DNA of 64,000 nt, from positions 1 to 64,000 of IMG/VR virus record IMGVR_UViG_3300024916_000029. One strand, given 5' to 3'. Numbering within the stretch: the stretch's first letter is position 1; each line of letters starts with the position of its first letter. The notes beneath the pieces are model-generated. The model saw nothing but the letters and a program-made list of their open reading frames with translations. It was not told the origin of the DNA and did not search any database. Below, piece after piece: positions 7,478-15,336 of this stretch. The DNA is from a virus. Made by a program: the position numbers and the translations under genes.

Positions 7478-8637
7478 GCAATCACCTTTCGCGCGCCATC
7501 GGCGCCCATGTGTCTGACGATCCCGGCCTTTTCCATCTCATCCAGCAGCCTGGCGGCGCGGTTGTAGCCAATGCGCAGATGGCGCTGCACCAGGGAAATG
7601 CTCGCCTTGTTGTGCTTGCGCACGGTGTCTAGCGCTTGCTGGTACATGGGGTCGGGGCCGCCACCGTTGAAATAGGGGTCTGGCGGAGGCTCCGCGACGG
7701 CAGCAACGGGCGTGGACACCACAGCCGGCGCAGCGCTGCGAACGCCGCTCTCGGCCTCGCCCCCCAGCGACTCGATCAGATCCGGGATCAGCTTCGACAG
7801 CTCGCCCGTGGCAATCGCCACGTCGGTGTCGAACCCGCCTTCATCGCTGCCACGGTCCTCGAAAACCGTGTCCAGGAACTGCAGCTTGCGCACCTGCAGG
7901 CCCTCGGTCAGCAGGAACGAAACCCGGTCGTCCCAGGTCATCGCCAACTTGGTGGGCAGCTTGCCAGCGTCGATGTGGGCCTGTACCTCGGCAATGTCCA
8001 GCGGGTGGCGGCCGTAGCGCACCACTGCCTTTTCTTCGCTGGCGCTCTTGAGTTCGCACTCGCGGTCCACGGTGAAGCCCGCGGGCGGCTCCTGCTCCTT
8101 GAGCCAGTGCGCCATGGCCGCCTGCGGCGAGGTCTGCGTGTTCAGCAGCGCCACGGCAAAGCCGGGCGGCAGCAGCTCCACCAGGCAGCTCACCACCTCG
8201 TCGGCGCGGGCCTGGCTGGAGGTATCGAGCACCAGCAGGCGGGCGGCCGGGTCGATCCACACCCAGGTCGCGGCCTGTTTCGTGAAGGCCATGGGCAGCA
8301 GATCCAGCTTGGCCTCGTCCTTGAGCTCGCGGGTTTCCTTCTTGCCGGGCTTGCGGCCGGTTTCCTTTTCGATGCGTTCGGCCTTCTCCTTGACCTTGCG
8401 CGCCAGCACGCTGGCGGGGATGGCCTTGGTTTCGGTCATCAGGCGAGCAATCCACTGGCCGCCGATGCTCTCGACCAGGGCGCCGTGTTCCTCGCCGCGT
8501 GGCGGGACAAAGCCGTAGCTGCGCTCCTGCGTGGTGCCGCATTCAGTGAACGGGAGTTTCTGCAGCGCTTCTTCGGCGGCCTGCAGGTCGAGTGCCCAGC
8601 CTTGGGCGATGCGGTAAACGGTCAAGTTCTTGAACAT
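7474..8637 (-). CDS. rdgC: RdgC recombination-associated protein with a C-terminal FtsK-gamma-like domain
   Basis: Residues 1 to about 300 match RdgC, the ring-forming DNA-binding protein that restrains RecA. It begins MFKNLTVYRIA, and EECGTT-type and VSFLLTEGLQVRKLQFLD segments are recognisable. E. coli RdgC is about 303 aa; this one has 387. The extra C-terminus (about 328-387) reads DPMYQQALDTVRKHNKASIS, then VQRHLRIGYNRAARLLDEME, closely matching the winged-helix gamma domain of FtsK that binds KOPS and XerD. A Pro/Ala linker joins them. The phage version may act near its origin or dif-like sites, or modulate RecA during Red-type recombination; it lies in the same operon as the exonuclease and RecT. 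Confidence 0.9.
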   Translation of the reverse strand: MFKNLTVYRIAQGWALDLQAAEEALQKLPFTECGTTQERSYGFVPPRGEEHGALVESIGGQWIARLMTETKAIPASVLARKVKEKAERIEKETGRKPGKKETRELKDEAKLDLLPMAFTKQAATWVWIDPAARLLVLDTSSQARADEVVSCLVELLPPGFAVALLNTQTSPQAAMAHWLKEQEPPAGFTVDRECELKSASEEKAVVRYGRHPLDIAEVQAHIDAGKLPTKLAMTWDDRVSFLLTEGLQVRKLQFLDTVFEDRGSDEGGFDTDVAIATGELSKLIPDLIESLGGEAESGVRSAAPAVVSTPVAAVAEPPPDPYFNGGGPDPMYQQALDTVRKHNKASISLVQRHLRIGYNRAARLLDEMEKAGIVRHMGADGARKVIA

Positions 8638-8695
8638 GGGGCGTCCAGAAGAATGCCGGCGCGTGGCCGGCTGGTTGCAGGGTGGTGATTGGCGC

Positions 8696-9016
8696 TTACA
8701 GCGCGCCGCCCTCGGTGTCGTCAGCGGGTAGGTGCTCGACCTTGGGCGCCGGGAACTTGTCGAAAGCCATGGGCTTGATGCGCTCGCCGAAGAACGCTCC
8801 CTTGGACTCGGACGCCATGAACGCGGCGTGCAGCTCCGGTGACACACCGGAGTAGTGGTAGATGTGGCCCGGGCCGCGCGTGAACGTGCATGCCAGGGTC
8901 TGGGTGGCGGCGTCGTAGCCGATGGCGCGGACCTGATTCGATTCCACCGGCACCATGGGGATGTGCTGGTAGGGCTTGTCGGTGAAGGCTGCGGGGGCGG
9001 TGTATTGGCGGGGCAT
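8696..9016 (-). CDS. KTSC-domain protein
   Basis: A 106-residue protein containing VPVESNQVRAIGYDAATQTL, then TFTRGPGHIYHYSGVSPELH, the KTSC pattern (S-x-x-[IV]-x-x-x-x-Y-D, then Y-x-Y-x-x-V). These small proteins sit near phage recombination or virion genes and have unknown activity. AAGGAG precedes the ATG by six bases. It lies between rdgC and the exonuclease genes, bounded upstream by a terminator. Confidence 0.85.
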   Translation of the reverse strand: MPRQYTAPAAFTDKPYQHIPMVPVESNQVRAIGYDAATQTLACTFTRGPGHIYHYSGVSPELHAAFMASESKGAFFGERIKPMAFDKFPAPKVEHLPADDTEGGAL

Positions 9017-9030
9017 ATGGCTCCTTTGGG

Positions 9031-9058
9031 CGAAAGAATGCCCGCACGGTTGCGGGCT
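9031..9058 (-). terminator. Rho-independent terminator (leftward)
   Basis: GCCCGCA/TGCGGGC hairpin (9040-9046 with 9051-9057) followed on the - strand by ATTCTTTCG. The T-run is imperfect, so termination may be partial. It separates the exonuclease block from the KTSC/rdgC block. Confidence 0.55.
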
Positions 9059-9068
9059 TGGTGTTTGG

Positions 9069-9467
9069 TCAGGCGCTGCGGCGCGCCATCGGCACAAGCC
9101 CGCTCCATGGGCTCGACCTGGCTGCGCCTGAGCGCAGCTTGCGATCCACGGCGAACCGCGCACGATTGCGCCGGTAGTAGTTGCGGCGGCGGGCCACAAC
9201 ATGCTCCCGGCTGAACTCCGGGCGCTTGGCGTCAGGCCCTGGGCCAGCCGCGTAGACGGCGGCCTCGCGGCCCTGAATGCCGATCTGCTGCCGGTAGCGG
9301 ACGATGCGGAAGAACTTGCCCGGGTGGTTCGCGCGGGCCGTGGTGATGCATGCATCGACCCGGTTGCGGTGCCATCCGAGGTGTTCGATCAGCTCAGACA
9401 CGCTCATCGGCCCGCACTCTTTCAGCGCGGCGGTGATGGCGTCGCGGGTGTCTGGTGCGCGCGGCAT
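9069..9467 (-). CDS. winged-helix-like phage protein
   Basis: A 132-residue protein. Residues 1-75 have a helix-turn-helix outline (TRDAITAALKECGPMSVSEL, IEHLGWHRNRVDACITTARA) followed by a wing ending in VYAAGPGPDAKRPEF. The C-terminus is strongly basic (RRRNYYRRNRARF). It is likely a DNA-binding accessory protein. The start overlaps the exonuclease stop (TGATG), so it is coupled to the recombination genes. Confidence 0.75.
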   Translation of the reverse strand: MPRAPDTRDAITAALKECGPMSVSELIEHLGWHRNRVDACITTARANHPGKFFRIVRYRQQIGIQGREAAVYAAGPGPDAKRPEFSREHVVARRRNYYRRNRARFAVDRKLRSGAARSSPWSGLVPMARRSA

Positions 9468-11215
9468 CAGGCTGCCTCTGCCTTTGCCGTTGCCGCCTCC
9501 ATGGCCCGGGTGGCGATGGCACGGCAGAGCGCGGGGAACTGCGCGGCATGGAAGTGCACCGCCGCGCGCACCTTGGTGGCCGTGAAGCCAAGCGCCTCGA
9601 TGCCAGCGGCGTCCAGCTTGATCGGCGACAGCCGGGCGTTGATCTGGCCCAGTGTGATGGTGTCGTCCGGGTCGATCTCCGGTGCTGCTGCGGCGCTGGC
9701 CTGGGCGGCACCGATGATCTGTCGTGCGTCGAGCCCGGCAACGGCCTTGGCGCGCTGCTCGGCGACCAGGCCGCTCAGGTCTGCTGCCACCGGCTGTGCG
9801 ATCTGGTTCTGCTGGGCTGCCCGGGCGATGGCGGCCTGTGCGTCGCGCGCTTCGGCTTCCAGCTTCTCGCGGGACTCACGGTCGGCGCGCTCCTGTTCCT
9901 CGCGGCGGATGCGCTCGCGCTCGGCCTCTTGGCGCTGCTGTTCGGCCGTCACGCGGTTGGCGATGATGGCGGCTAGGTCGTCGGGGGCCTTGAGCACCAG
10001 CGCGGCGGCATCGTGCACCACCAGCACGCTGGCCTGCAGCGCCTTCACGTTGGCGTGGATGCGGTTGGCGATGTTGCTGGCCTCGATCTTGGCGCGCGCC
10101 AGCTCGGTGTTTACCGCATCGCGCAGGCTGTCCAGCGTGCGCTTGCCTTTCACCGCCCCGGCGAAGTCGGCGGGCACCTGGGGCATGTAGGCAGCTGGCA
10201 TGGCCGCGTTCAGTTCGGCGATGTGCTTGCGCAGCGCAGCGATGCCACCGGCCACGATCTCGCCCCGGATTTCCTCCTTGCGGGCCTTCACCAGCCTGTC
10301 CAGCTCCAGCCGCGTGCGGCGGGCCTCGGCGCTGATGTCGTCGATGGTGCGGAACAGCTCGTCAATGGTGGCCGTCTGGCTCAGGGCGTGCTCCTTGGCG
10401 GCGGCCAGGCGGGATTCCACGTCCGCGCACCACTTCACAGCGCTCTCTGCCGTGGCGAAATCCTGGTCGGTGGTCAGCTCGCGGTTGATGCTGCCAATCA
10501 CCTGCAGGGCGTGGGCCTTGTACTCGGGCAGGTTGCTTGCGGTGACGGCCCCCGTTACCTGGATCAGCAGCGCGGGCAGGTTCTCTGGGGTCTTGCCCAC
10601 CACTGGGGTGGGCTTGGCCTCGGGCGGCACCCAGGCAGCCACGTCGCGCTCGAACTGCTCCCAGCCGGCCAGGATGCGCGCGCGCAGTTCCGGGTTGGGC
10701 GTGTACCAGCAGTGGCGTGCCTCGATGAGGGTGCCGTCATCGGCCCAATCGGATGCGGTGAACAACTCCTTTTCGCAGCCTGATACGGCGCACTGCTGTT
10801 CCATCTGGACTTGGTAGTCCATCGGCAGATCGGCGCCCGTGCAACCCTCTACCATGGCGGCGCGCAGACGGGCGTTCAGGCGCTTGTGCTCCCAGCCCTT
10901 GTCTTCGAGCATGGTCAAGCCGTCGAAGCTTGCTGACAGGCGGCCCTCGGAGCCCGTCACCGGGTAGAGGTCTTCGCCCATGATGGCCTCTGCCAGCGGG
11001 CGGGCCAGGGCCTCGAAGCGGTGGCCGCTGTCGTACAGGCGCTGGGTGGCGGGATCTACCTCGGGGACGATGCCCGTGGCGCGCTCGGCGATCAGCTGGT
11101 CTCGCGTCTTGTACGGGCTGCAGCCCATCATGGCCGGGGCATCGCTGGCGTTGTCGTGGGAGGCGCGGTAGGCATGCCATTCCGGGGTGCCCTGGCGCAG
11201 GTCGTGGGTAATCAT
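9467..11215 (-). CDS. YqaJ-family phage exonuclease with C-terminal coiled-coil domain
   Basis: Residues 1-200 are a YqaJ/lambda-exonuclease-type nuclease: an N-terminal QGTPEWHAYRASHDNASDAP segment, then SFDGL (Asp) and GWEHK (E-x-K) as metal ligands near residues 97-110, and a conserved YQVQMEQQCAVSGC helix. It would degrade the 5' strand at double-strand ends and hand single strands to RecT. Residues about 200-582 form a long helical, coiled-coil-rich extension (EAERERIRREEQERADRESR) typical of the exonuclease versions fused to a DUF1351-like segment. A GAAGGAAA ribosome site precedes ATG 11215. Confidence 0.9.
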   Translation of the reverse strand: MITHDLRQGTPEWHAYRASHDNASDAPAMMGCSPYKTRDQLIAERATGIVPEVDPATQRLYDSGHRFEALARPLAEAIMGEDLYPVTGSEGRLSASFDGLTMLEDKGWEHKRLNARLRAAMVEGCTGADLPMDYQVQMEQQCAVSGCEKELFTASDWADDGTLIEARHCWYTPNPELRARILAGWEQFERDVAAWVPPEAKPTPVVGKTPENLPALLIQVTGAVTASNLPEYKAHALQVIGSINRELTTDQDFATAESAVKWCADVESRLAAAKEHALSQTATIDELFRTIDDISAEARRTRLELDRLVKARKEEIRGEIVAGGIAALRKHIAELNAAMPAAYMPQVPADFAGAVKGKRTLDSLRDAVNTELARAKIEASNIANRIHANVKALQASVLVVHDAAALVLKAPDDLAAIIANRVTAEQQRQEAERERIRREEQERADRESREKLEAEARDAQAAIARAAQQNQIAQPVAADLSGLVAEQRAKAVAGLDARQIIGAAQASAAAAPEIDPDDTITLGQINARLSPIKLDAAGIEALGFTATKVRAAVHFHAAQFPALCRAIATRAMEAATAKAEAA

Positions 11216-11235
11216 GGGATTTCCTTCAAAATGGG

Positions 11236-11283
11236 CTCCAGCGCTTTACCGAAAAGCGCTGGAAGCTATGCAATTGATAGCGA
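11236..11283 (+). repeat. dispersed AGCGCT/CAGCTAT repeat, copy R2
   Basis: CCAGCGCTTTACCGAAAAGC, then GCTGGAAGCTATGCAATTGA and TAGCG, fill the 68-base gap between the recT stop and the exonuclease start. The AGCGCT arms can pair (AGCGCTTT...AAAGCGCT), so the gap would form a stem-loop in the transcript between the two genes. Confidence 0.7.
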
Positions 11284-12225
11284 TCACTGCGGCGCCAAGG
11301 CGGAAGCTCGCGTGTCGTAGATGGCGGCCAACTCGGCGCGCTGCTGCGGGTCAACGATTTCGCCGATCAGGTCGGCCGCAATGCCAAGTGCGTCCACGTC
11401 GGCGGCGGCATGCAGGCGCTCGGCAACTGCGGCAAAGGTGAACTGCTGCGCCGGTTCGCCCTTGGGCTGCACATCGGTGACGGGCGACGCGATCGGCGCC
11501 CGGATGGCGTCGATCTGCTCTTGCGTCAGCGTGCCCTTGGTCTTGGCCTTGGCGATCACTGCATCTGCTGTGGCCTTGTTTGCGGCGATGGCAGCGCGCC
11601 AGGCCGGCAGGTTCTTGGAGAACTGGTCGGCGGGGTAGGCGGGGAGTGCAGCGGGCGCGGCCGGCTCCACGCGCTCGACAGGCCCCATGTGGCGCTCGGC
11701 GGGCGTGTCCATCACTTCCTCTGCCACAGGCAGGCCCTTGAGCACATCGGGGAACACGTCGCGCACGGCGAAGGCGCGCGCCCGCATCTGGCGCATGCGC
11801 TTGGGGTACTGCGTCCACGGCCCTTGCTTGCCCAGCAGGCCGGCCGCCTTGGCGTCCTCCATGCTGAACGTGCGGAACTGCTCGGGCTCGCCACGGCGCT
11901 TGACCTTGCAGGTGGCGGTATGGCCATCGTCTTCCTCGATGATGTACTCGCAGAGCGGGCTGGAGCGCACCAGGGCGATCACGGCATCCCCCCAGAGGGA
12001 TGGCCGGCCGTTGATGACGGCGATGTTCTGCATGGCCTGCAGGGGTTTGAGGCCGATTTCCATTCCCCACTGGATGGCGACAAGGCAGTTCCCGGGCTTG
12101 CCCTTGAAGTCCTTGGGCACCATGTCGCTGTCGGCGAGGTAGTTGCTGAACGTCAGGGCCTGCTCGAAAGTCTGCGGGCTCAGGTCGAATTGTTGGCGCG
12201 GGGCCAGGGCGGTGGAATCAGTCAT
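11284..12225 (-). CDS. recT: RecT-family single-strand annealing protein
   Basis: A 313-residue RecT homologue. LVAIQWGMEIGLKPLQAMQN, VINGRPSLWGDAVIALVRSS and the K-rich MEDAKAAGLLGKQGPWTQYP region are the family hallmarks. It would bind single strands made by the YqaJ nuclease and promote annealing. The C-terminal third (from about 215) is a Pro/Ala-rich linker followed by a helical tail. ATG 12225 has GAGG nearby and overlaps the upstream stop (ATGA); longer readings run into the upstream gene. Function in phage replication-linked recombination is well established for the family. Confidence 0.95.
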   Translation of the reverse strand: MTDSTALAPRQQFDLSPQTFEQALTFSNYLADSDMVPKDFKGKPGNCLVAIQWGMEIGLKPLQAMQNIAVINGRPSLWGDAVIALVRSSPLCEYIIEEDDGHTATCKVKRRGEPEQFRTFSMEDAKAAGLLGKQGPWTQYPKRMRQMRARAFAVRDVFPDVLKGLPVAEEVMDTPAERHMGPVERVEPAAPAALPAYPADQFSKNLPAWRAAIAANKATADAVIAKAKTKGTLTQEQIDAIRAPIASPVTDVQPKGEPAQQFTFAAVAERLHAAADVDALGIAADLIGEIVDPQQRAELAAIYDTRASALAPQ

Positions 12226-12422
12226 GCAAACCTCAGTTGGTGGTTGTCGTAGATGGTCTTGGCGGGCCGCTTGAGCCCGTTGCGTTGGCCCACATGCCAC
12301 TGGCCGCACTCGGCGCAGCGGTAGGGAGCGAGCGGCGCTTCGGTGCGGCGCCGGGCGCGCTTTGCTGCGGCCTGGGCGGTTTTCAAGGTGTGCACGACCT
12401 TGCCGGTGGGGCATTCGTCCAT
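12222..12422 (-). CDS. small zinc-ribbon-like protein
   Basis: A 66-residue basic protein with a YRCAECGQWHVGQ stretch, giving C-x-x-C plus His, typical of small phage zinc-binding proteins next to recT. It overlaps recT by four bases. Likely a nucleic-acid-binding accessory factor; function not known. Confidence 0.75.
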   Translation of the reverse strand: MDECPTGKVVHTLKTAQAAAKRARRRTEAPLAPYRCAECGQWHVGQRNGLKRPAKTIYDNHQLRFA

Positions 12423-12426
12423 GGCT

Positions 12427-12513
12427 TCATACTCCGTAGATGCGGACCAGGGCCAGGGCGGTGCACACGGCGGCGGTGGCGAGCCAGGCGGTGAAGGCGG
12501 CGGCGAGCTTCAT
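12427..12513 (-). CDS. 28-residue single-pass membrane peptide
   Basis: MKLAAAFTAWLATAAVCTAL is followed by ALVRIYGV and a stop. It is almost entirely a hydrophobic helix with one N-terminal Lys. Its ATG overlaps the upstream stop (ATGA), and it ends four bases before the zinc-ribbon gene. It is too short for certainty but the coupling on both sides makes it a plausible gene. It might act on the membrane or be a regulatory leader. Confidence 0.5.
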   Translation of the reverse strand: MKLAAAFTAWLATAAVCTALALVRIYGV

Positions 12514-12785
12514 GGTGCCCCGCCAGCGACGCGCGTCGGCTGGTCAACATGCCGCAGACACTGCAGCGTTTTCGAGTCGATCCAATCCGGCGTGGCGTTC
12601 GGACCGCAGACTTGCTGCCCGGCCCATTCCCGGCTGGCGATGGCCTCGGCTTCTTCCTGCGCGGCTTGCGCTGCAGCTGTCGGCGTGTTGCCGAGCTGGC
12701 GCGCGTCGTCGGCCTGCGCCCAGAAGAACACGGCAAACACGGCCAGCAGCGCGGCCAGGGTGTTGAGGTTGGGTCGGTCGGTCAT
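12510..12785 (-). CDS. small membrane-anchored protein
   Basis: A 91-residue protein with one N-terminal hydrophobic helix (LNTLAALLAVFAVFFWAQAD, residues 7-26) followed by an Ala/Glu-rich helical part and two Cys in the C-terminal periplasmic-type segment. Overlaps both neighbours by four bases. Function unknown; superinfection exclusion or membrane anchoring of replication are possibilities only. Confidence 0.65.
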   Translation of the reverse strand: MTDRPNLNTLAALLAVFAVFFWAQADDARQLGNTPTAAAQAAQEEAEAIASREWAGQQVCGPNATPDWIDSKTLQCLRHVDQPTRVAGGAP

Positions 12786-13141
12786 ACGGGCTCCAAAAAC
12801 TGTCTCGGTTGGCGGGTGGCTTCAATCTCGATGGCCTCAACGTCCGCAGCGGGCAGGAGGTAGAGGATGTCCACGCCGCGCAGGTAGGCTGCGCAAAGCG
12901 TCACCTGCTCGGCCCAGCCAGCTTCCGGCTCCGCGTCTTCCCATTGCAAATGGCAGTCCAGCGCGCCCAGCTTCTTGTGCAGGTGGACATGCAGGAACTG
13001 GCCGGCGGGGCAGCGTGGGGCGTCGAAGCTCGCAAGCGCGGCCCGCAGGTGCTGCGTTGCGTGCATCACCGGGGCTGAACGAAAGCCCGGCGGCACGATG
13101 CCCGCAAGGGCCTGCTGCATGGTCGGATGGAGGTAATCCAT
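12782..13141 (-). CDS. hypothetical phage protein
   Basis: A 119-residue soluble protein starting MDYLHPTMQQALAG. AGGAGATA precedes ATG 13141, which decides the start. A His-rich centre (FLHVHLHKKLGALDCHLQWE) could bind metal. No family recognised. It follows a good terminator at 13160-13185. Confidence 0.7.
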   Translation of the reverse strand: MDYLHPTMQQALAGIVPPGFRSAPVMHATQHLRAALASFDAPRCPAGQFLHVHLHKKLGALDCHLQWEDAEPEAGWAEQVTLCAAYLRGVDILYLLPAADVEAIEIEATRQPRQFLEPV

Positions 13142-13159
13142 GGGTATCTCCTGTGGGCG

Positions 13160-13185
13160 TAAAAAAGCCCGCTGGGTGCGGGCTT
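13160..13185 (-). terminator. Rho-independent terminator (leftward)
   Basis: A perfect AGCCCGC/GCGGGCT hairpin (13166-13172 with 13178-13184, loop TGGGT) followed on the - strand by a run of six T. It sits just downstream of the 13192-13401 gene and is the strongest terminator within the left operon. Confidence 0.85.
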
Positions 13186-13191
13186 GGTGAA

Positions 13192-13401
13192 TCAGAAGGG
13201 GATTCCGTCGTCTGGCTGGTATCGCTGCCAGTGGGGCCGCGTCAGCGGGTCGTCGTGCTGCGGGTGCTGATCCCACAGCTCGCGCCAGCGGCGGACAAGG
13301 GCGGGCTCACCGTGGTACATGAACCCGTACCCGTCATAGACGCGGGCCTCGCGATGCGCGCGGCGGTAGAGGGCGCGCGTCCAGCGGAACTTGCGGGCCA
13401 T
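13192..13401 (-). CDS. small basic hypothetical protein
   Basis: A 69-residue Arg/His-rich protein (MARKFRWTRALYRRAHREAR). It shares the MARK start and near-identical spacing with the upstream gene (MARKYSCTEE...), only three bases away. Unknown function. Confidence 0.6.
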   Translation of the reverse strand: MARKFRWTRALYRRAHREARVYDGYGFMYHGEPALVRRWRELWDQHPQHDDPLTRPHWQRYQPDDGIPF

Positions 13402-13404
13402 GGT

Positions 13405-14118
13405 TCAGCCCTGCTGCAGTTCCGGGGCTGCTTGCGCCGCCTGCTTCGCCTTGTCGTAGGCCTTGATGCCCCACGCGATGGCGTAGCAGTTCCACAGGAA
13501 ATCGAACTTGAAGACGCGGCAGTCCCACTCCCAGCAGTCCTCCATGTTGAAACCCGGTACTTCATCGCAGCGGAAGTCGCGGGCTGCGTCGTAGGCGCGA
13601 ATCGAGCCGTCATCGGCAAGTGCGAGCACCTCATCTTTCAGCGCCGCCCAGAGCGCATCCCGATGCTCTTCAAATTGGCGGCGGTCGGCATCGGTGGTCC
13701 ATTCGTCGTCGTCGGGTTGATTGCTCTCCTTCCAGCTGTCGAAAGCCTCTTGGACATGCTGGCGGAAGCTGTCGGCGCAGTATTCCTGGGCATCGCGTGG
13801 CGCCGGGGCGCGCAGCTTTTCGTCCCAGTAGCTGGGGTTGATCGCCAACTGGTCGGCGCGGCCCGTTCGGTCGTAGTGCTCCTGATCCGTGCGGAAGAAC
13901 ACGAACATGTCATGCAGGCGGCGGAACACGAAGGTGCCCATGTCTCCATCAACACACAGGGTTCCGGGCCAAGTGATGATGTCGAACCAGTAGGCGTTCG
14001 ATTCGGGATTCTTGAATCGCAAATGGCGGTTCACGCCGTCATCGCGCAGCACTTCCATCTGGTGGGCTGCAGCATCTTTGAGGAATCGTTCCTCGGTGCA
14101 GGAATACTTGCGGGCCAT
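13405..14118 (-). CDS. hypothetical phage protein
   Basis: A 237-residue acidic protein rich in aromatic residues, for example WPGTLCVDGDMGTFVFRRLH and CWEWDCRVFKFDFLWNCYAI. It resembles a phage early protein family of unknown function that I have seen in betaproteobacterial and pseudomonad phages. ATG 14118 is chosen for GGAG six bases upstream; the longer in-frame reading crosses the terminator at 14131-14155. First sizeable gene of the left operon. Confidence 0.75.
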   Translation of the reverse strand: MARKYSCTEERFLKDAAAHQMEVLRDDGVNRHLRFKNPESNAYWFDIITWPGTLCVDGDMGTFVFRRLHDMFVFFRTDQEHYDRTGRADQLAINPSYWDEKLRAPAPRDAQEYCADSFRQHVQEAFDSWKESNQPDDDEWTTDADRRQFEEHRDALWAALKDEVLALADDGSIRAYDAARDFRCDEVPGFNMEDCWEWDCRVFKFDFLWNCYAIAWGIKAYDKAKQAAQAAPELQQG

Positions 14119-14130
14119 GGGAACTCCGAA

Positions 14131-14155
14131 TAAAAAAGCCCCGACTGGCGGGGCG
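14131..14155 (-). terminator. Rho-independent terminator (leftward)
   Basis: GCCCCG/CGGGGC hairpin (14138-14143 with 14149-14154) followed on the - strand by a run of T (complement of 14132-14137). It lies between pL and the first substantial gene, so pL transcripts would stop here without anti-termination. Confidence 0.75.
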
Positions 14156-14257
14156 AACCCCTGCGCAAGGCAGGAGGGGAGGGAGAGGTGCAGGGCTCTC
14201 ACCTGCTGCGCACACGGCCAGGAACCCCCGACCCGCTCTTGATGGTTACGGCTACCT

Positions 14258-14383
14258 TCACCGCGACGTACCGAAGCCACTCGCAAACGCAGCCAGGCCA
14301 GCCGTTGGAACCGCCTGCGGGGAGTGGGCAACTTTGAACGGGACGGGTACTAGCCGGCCAGATCCAGTCATGGCAACCATCAT
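14258..14383 (-). CDS. possible 41-residue peptide in the pL leader
   Basis: Reads MMVAMTGSGRLVPVPFKVAH and then SPQAVPTAGLAAFASGFGTS R. The codon pattern keeps GC-rich third positions, but the ribosome site (CAGGGC) is weak and three ATGs compete near the start. It may be a real leader peptide or chance. Confidence 0.3.
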   Translation of the reverse strand: MMVAMTGSGRLVPVPFKVAHSPQAVPTAGLAAFASGFGTSR

Positions 14384-14446
14384 TGAAGCGCCCTGAGCCG
14401 TTACGAACTCTCAGACCCCTAGAGCCAGTGGACACGCTGCAGCGTG

Positions 14447-14587
14447 CTACCCACCTCCCTTGCGCACTACGCCTATTCGCCGCGCTTCAATGATGGTCCT
14501 GGCCTCTGGCGCCAGGAGACGGATCACTATCCGCACCACTTCGGCTATCAAGTACACCGCGCCGCTCGGTGGAAAGGTTCCAGCCAT
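14447..14587 (-). CDS. possible 46-residue hydrophobic-basic peptide in the pL leader
   Basis: Reads MAGTFPPSGAVYLIAEVVRI and then VIRLLAPEARTIIEARRIGV, ending VRKGGG. It has a short hydrophobic helix and a basic tail with coding-like composition. AGGGG lies five bases before the ATG. It lies about 670 bases into the pL leader, where lambda-like phages carry small regulators, so an anti-terminator or host-takeover peptide is conceivable. No homology recognised. Confidence 0.4.
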   Translation of the reverse strand: MAGTFPPSGAVYLIAEVVRIVIRLLAPEARTIIEARRIGVVRKGGG

Positions 14588-15255
14588 TTGCCCCTGGCTG
14601 GCCCGGCTTGACCACGGGCAGTGCGGGGTGGGGTTGTTGGTCCGCGTCTTTCCGTGGTGTCAGATGGGCCGCGCGTCCGCGCTGGATGACTCCGCATGAA
14701 CCCTTGCGGGCTCAACCTCCATCAAGGAGGCGCGCTGCGTTTCCAAACTACCCCTACCGGAGTCGAACCGATCCGCACGGCCCCTGCGAGCCGTCCCGTG
14801 GGCGCCGGAATCGACCCGGCGTGCAACGCGCTTTCTTGATGGCCCTCGTGAGAGGGCATCCACCGCATTTCTTCCCCGGTCTGTCACCCCAGGGCATGCG
14901 GCCCGCGTTTTTGCGCGGAGCCGTTGGGCAGGGAATGGCGCACTCGATTGCGCGCCGCTGTGCCCAGCGTTGATGCCTTGCGTGTCTTGGATGGCATCCC
15001 CTCACCCAGCTCTCTCGCCGCTGGTGCGCGCCCACTACCCATTCAAGGGCTGCCGTTTGATGCCCGAAATTCGGACGTCAAACAATCCGCAGGTATGACG
15101 GTGTTAAGGAGCCATGACGGCCCCACGCTGATGCGCCATGAGCCCATCACTCCAACTGCTGCAGCCCTCGGGCCTGGAACCCCTCGCGTCTCCGGTCGGC
15201 GTGGCCCTGTGTGCGTCTGGGCCGGTTCGTTTCGCGTTGTTGGTGCGATGGGTGA
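14588..15255 (-). other. long leader of the pL transcript without a confident gene
   Basis: About 670 bases downstream of pL with no convincing gene. On the - strand there are only short readings, for example 34 codons at 15043-15147. Two tRNA T-arm-like motifs (GGGTCGATTCC near 14812 and GGTTCGACTCC near 14763) occur 45 bases apart but lack matching acceptor stems. The segment may hold anti-termination (nut-like) signals or a small RNA. Confidence 0.4.
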
Positions 15256-15297
15256 AGTATCGGCGTGCCGATATGAATTGTCAAGCGGTTTGCCGAT
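15256..15297 (-). promoter_or_regulatory. pL: leftward early promoter with two repressor operators
   Basis: On the - strand a consensus -35 TTGACA (15284-15279) is followed after 17 bases by -10 GATACT (15261-15256). Two 14-bp operators flank it: ATCGGCGTGCCGAT at 15259-15272 covers the spacer and -10, and AGCGGTTTGCCGAT at 15284-15297 abuts the -35. The same half-sites recur upstream of the repressor gene, so the repressor should shut off the whole left operon in a lysogen. Confidence 0.85.
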
Positions 15298-15336
15298 AAT
15301 TCACTACACTCCCTCCACGCCCATCCCGGGCGGGCA

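Noticed and set aside
14754-14830. Possible tRNA genes on the - strand from two T-arm-like sequences
   Set aside because: The T-arm-like loops are only about 45 bases apart, neither has a complementary acceptor stem or a normal anticodon arm, so intact tRNAs cannot be supported.
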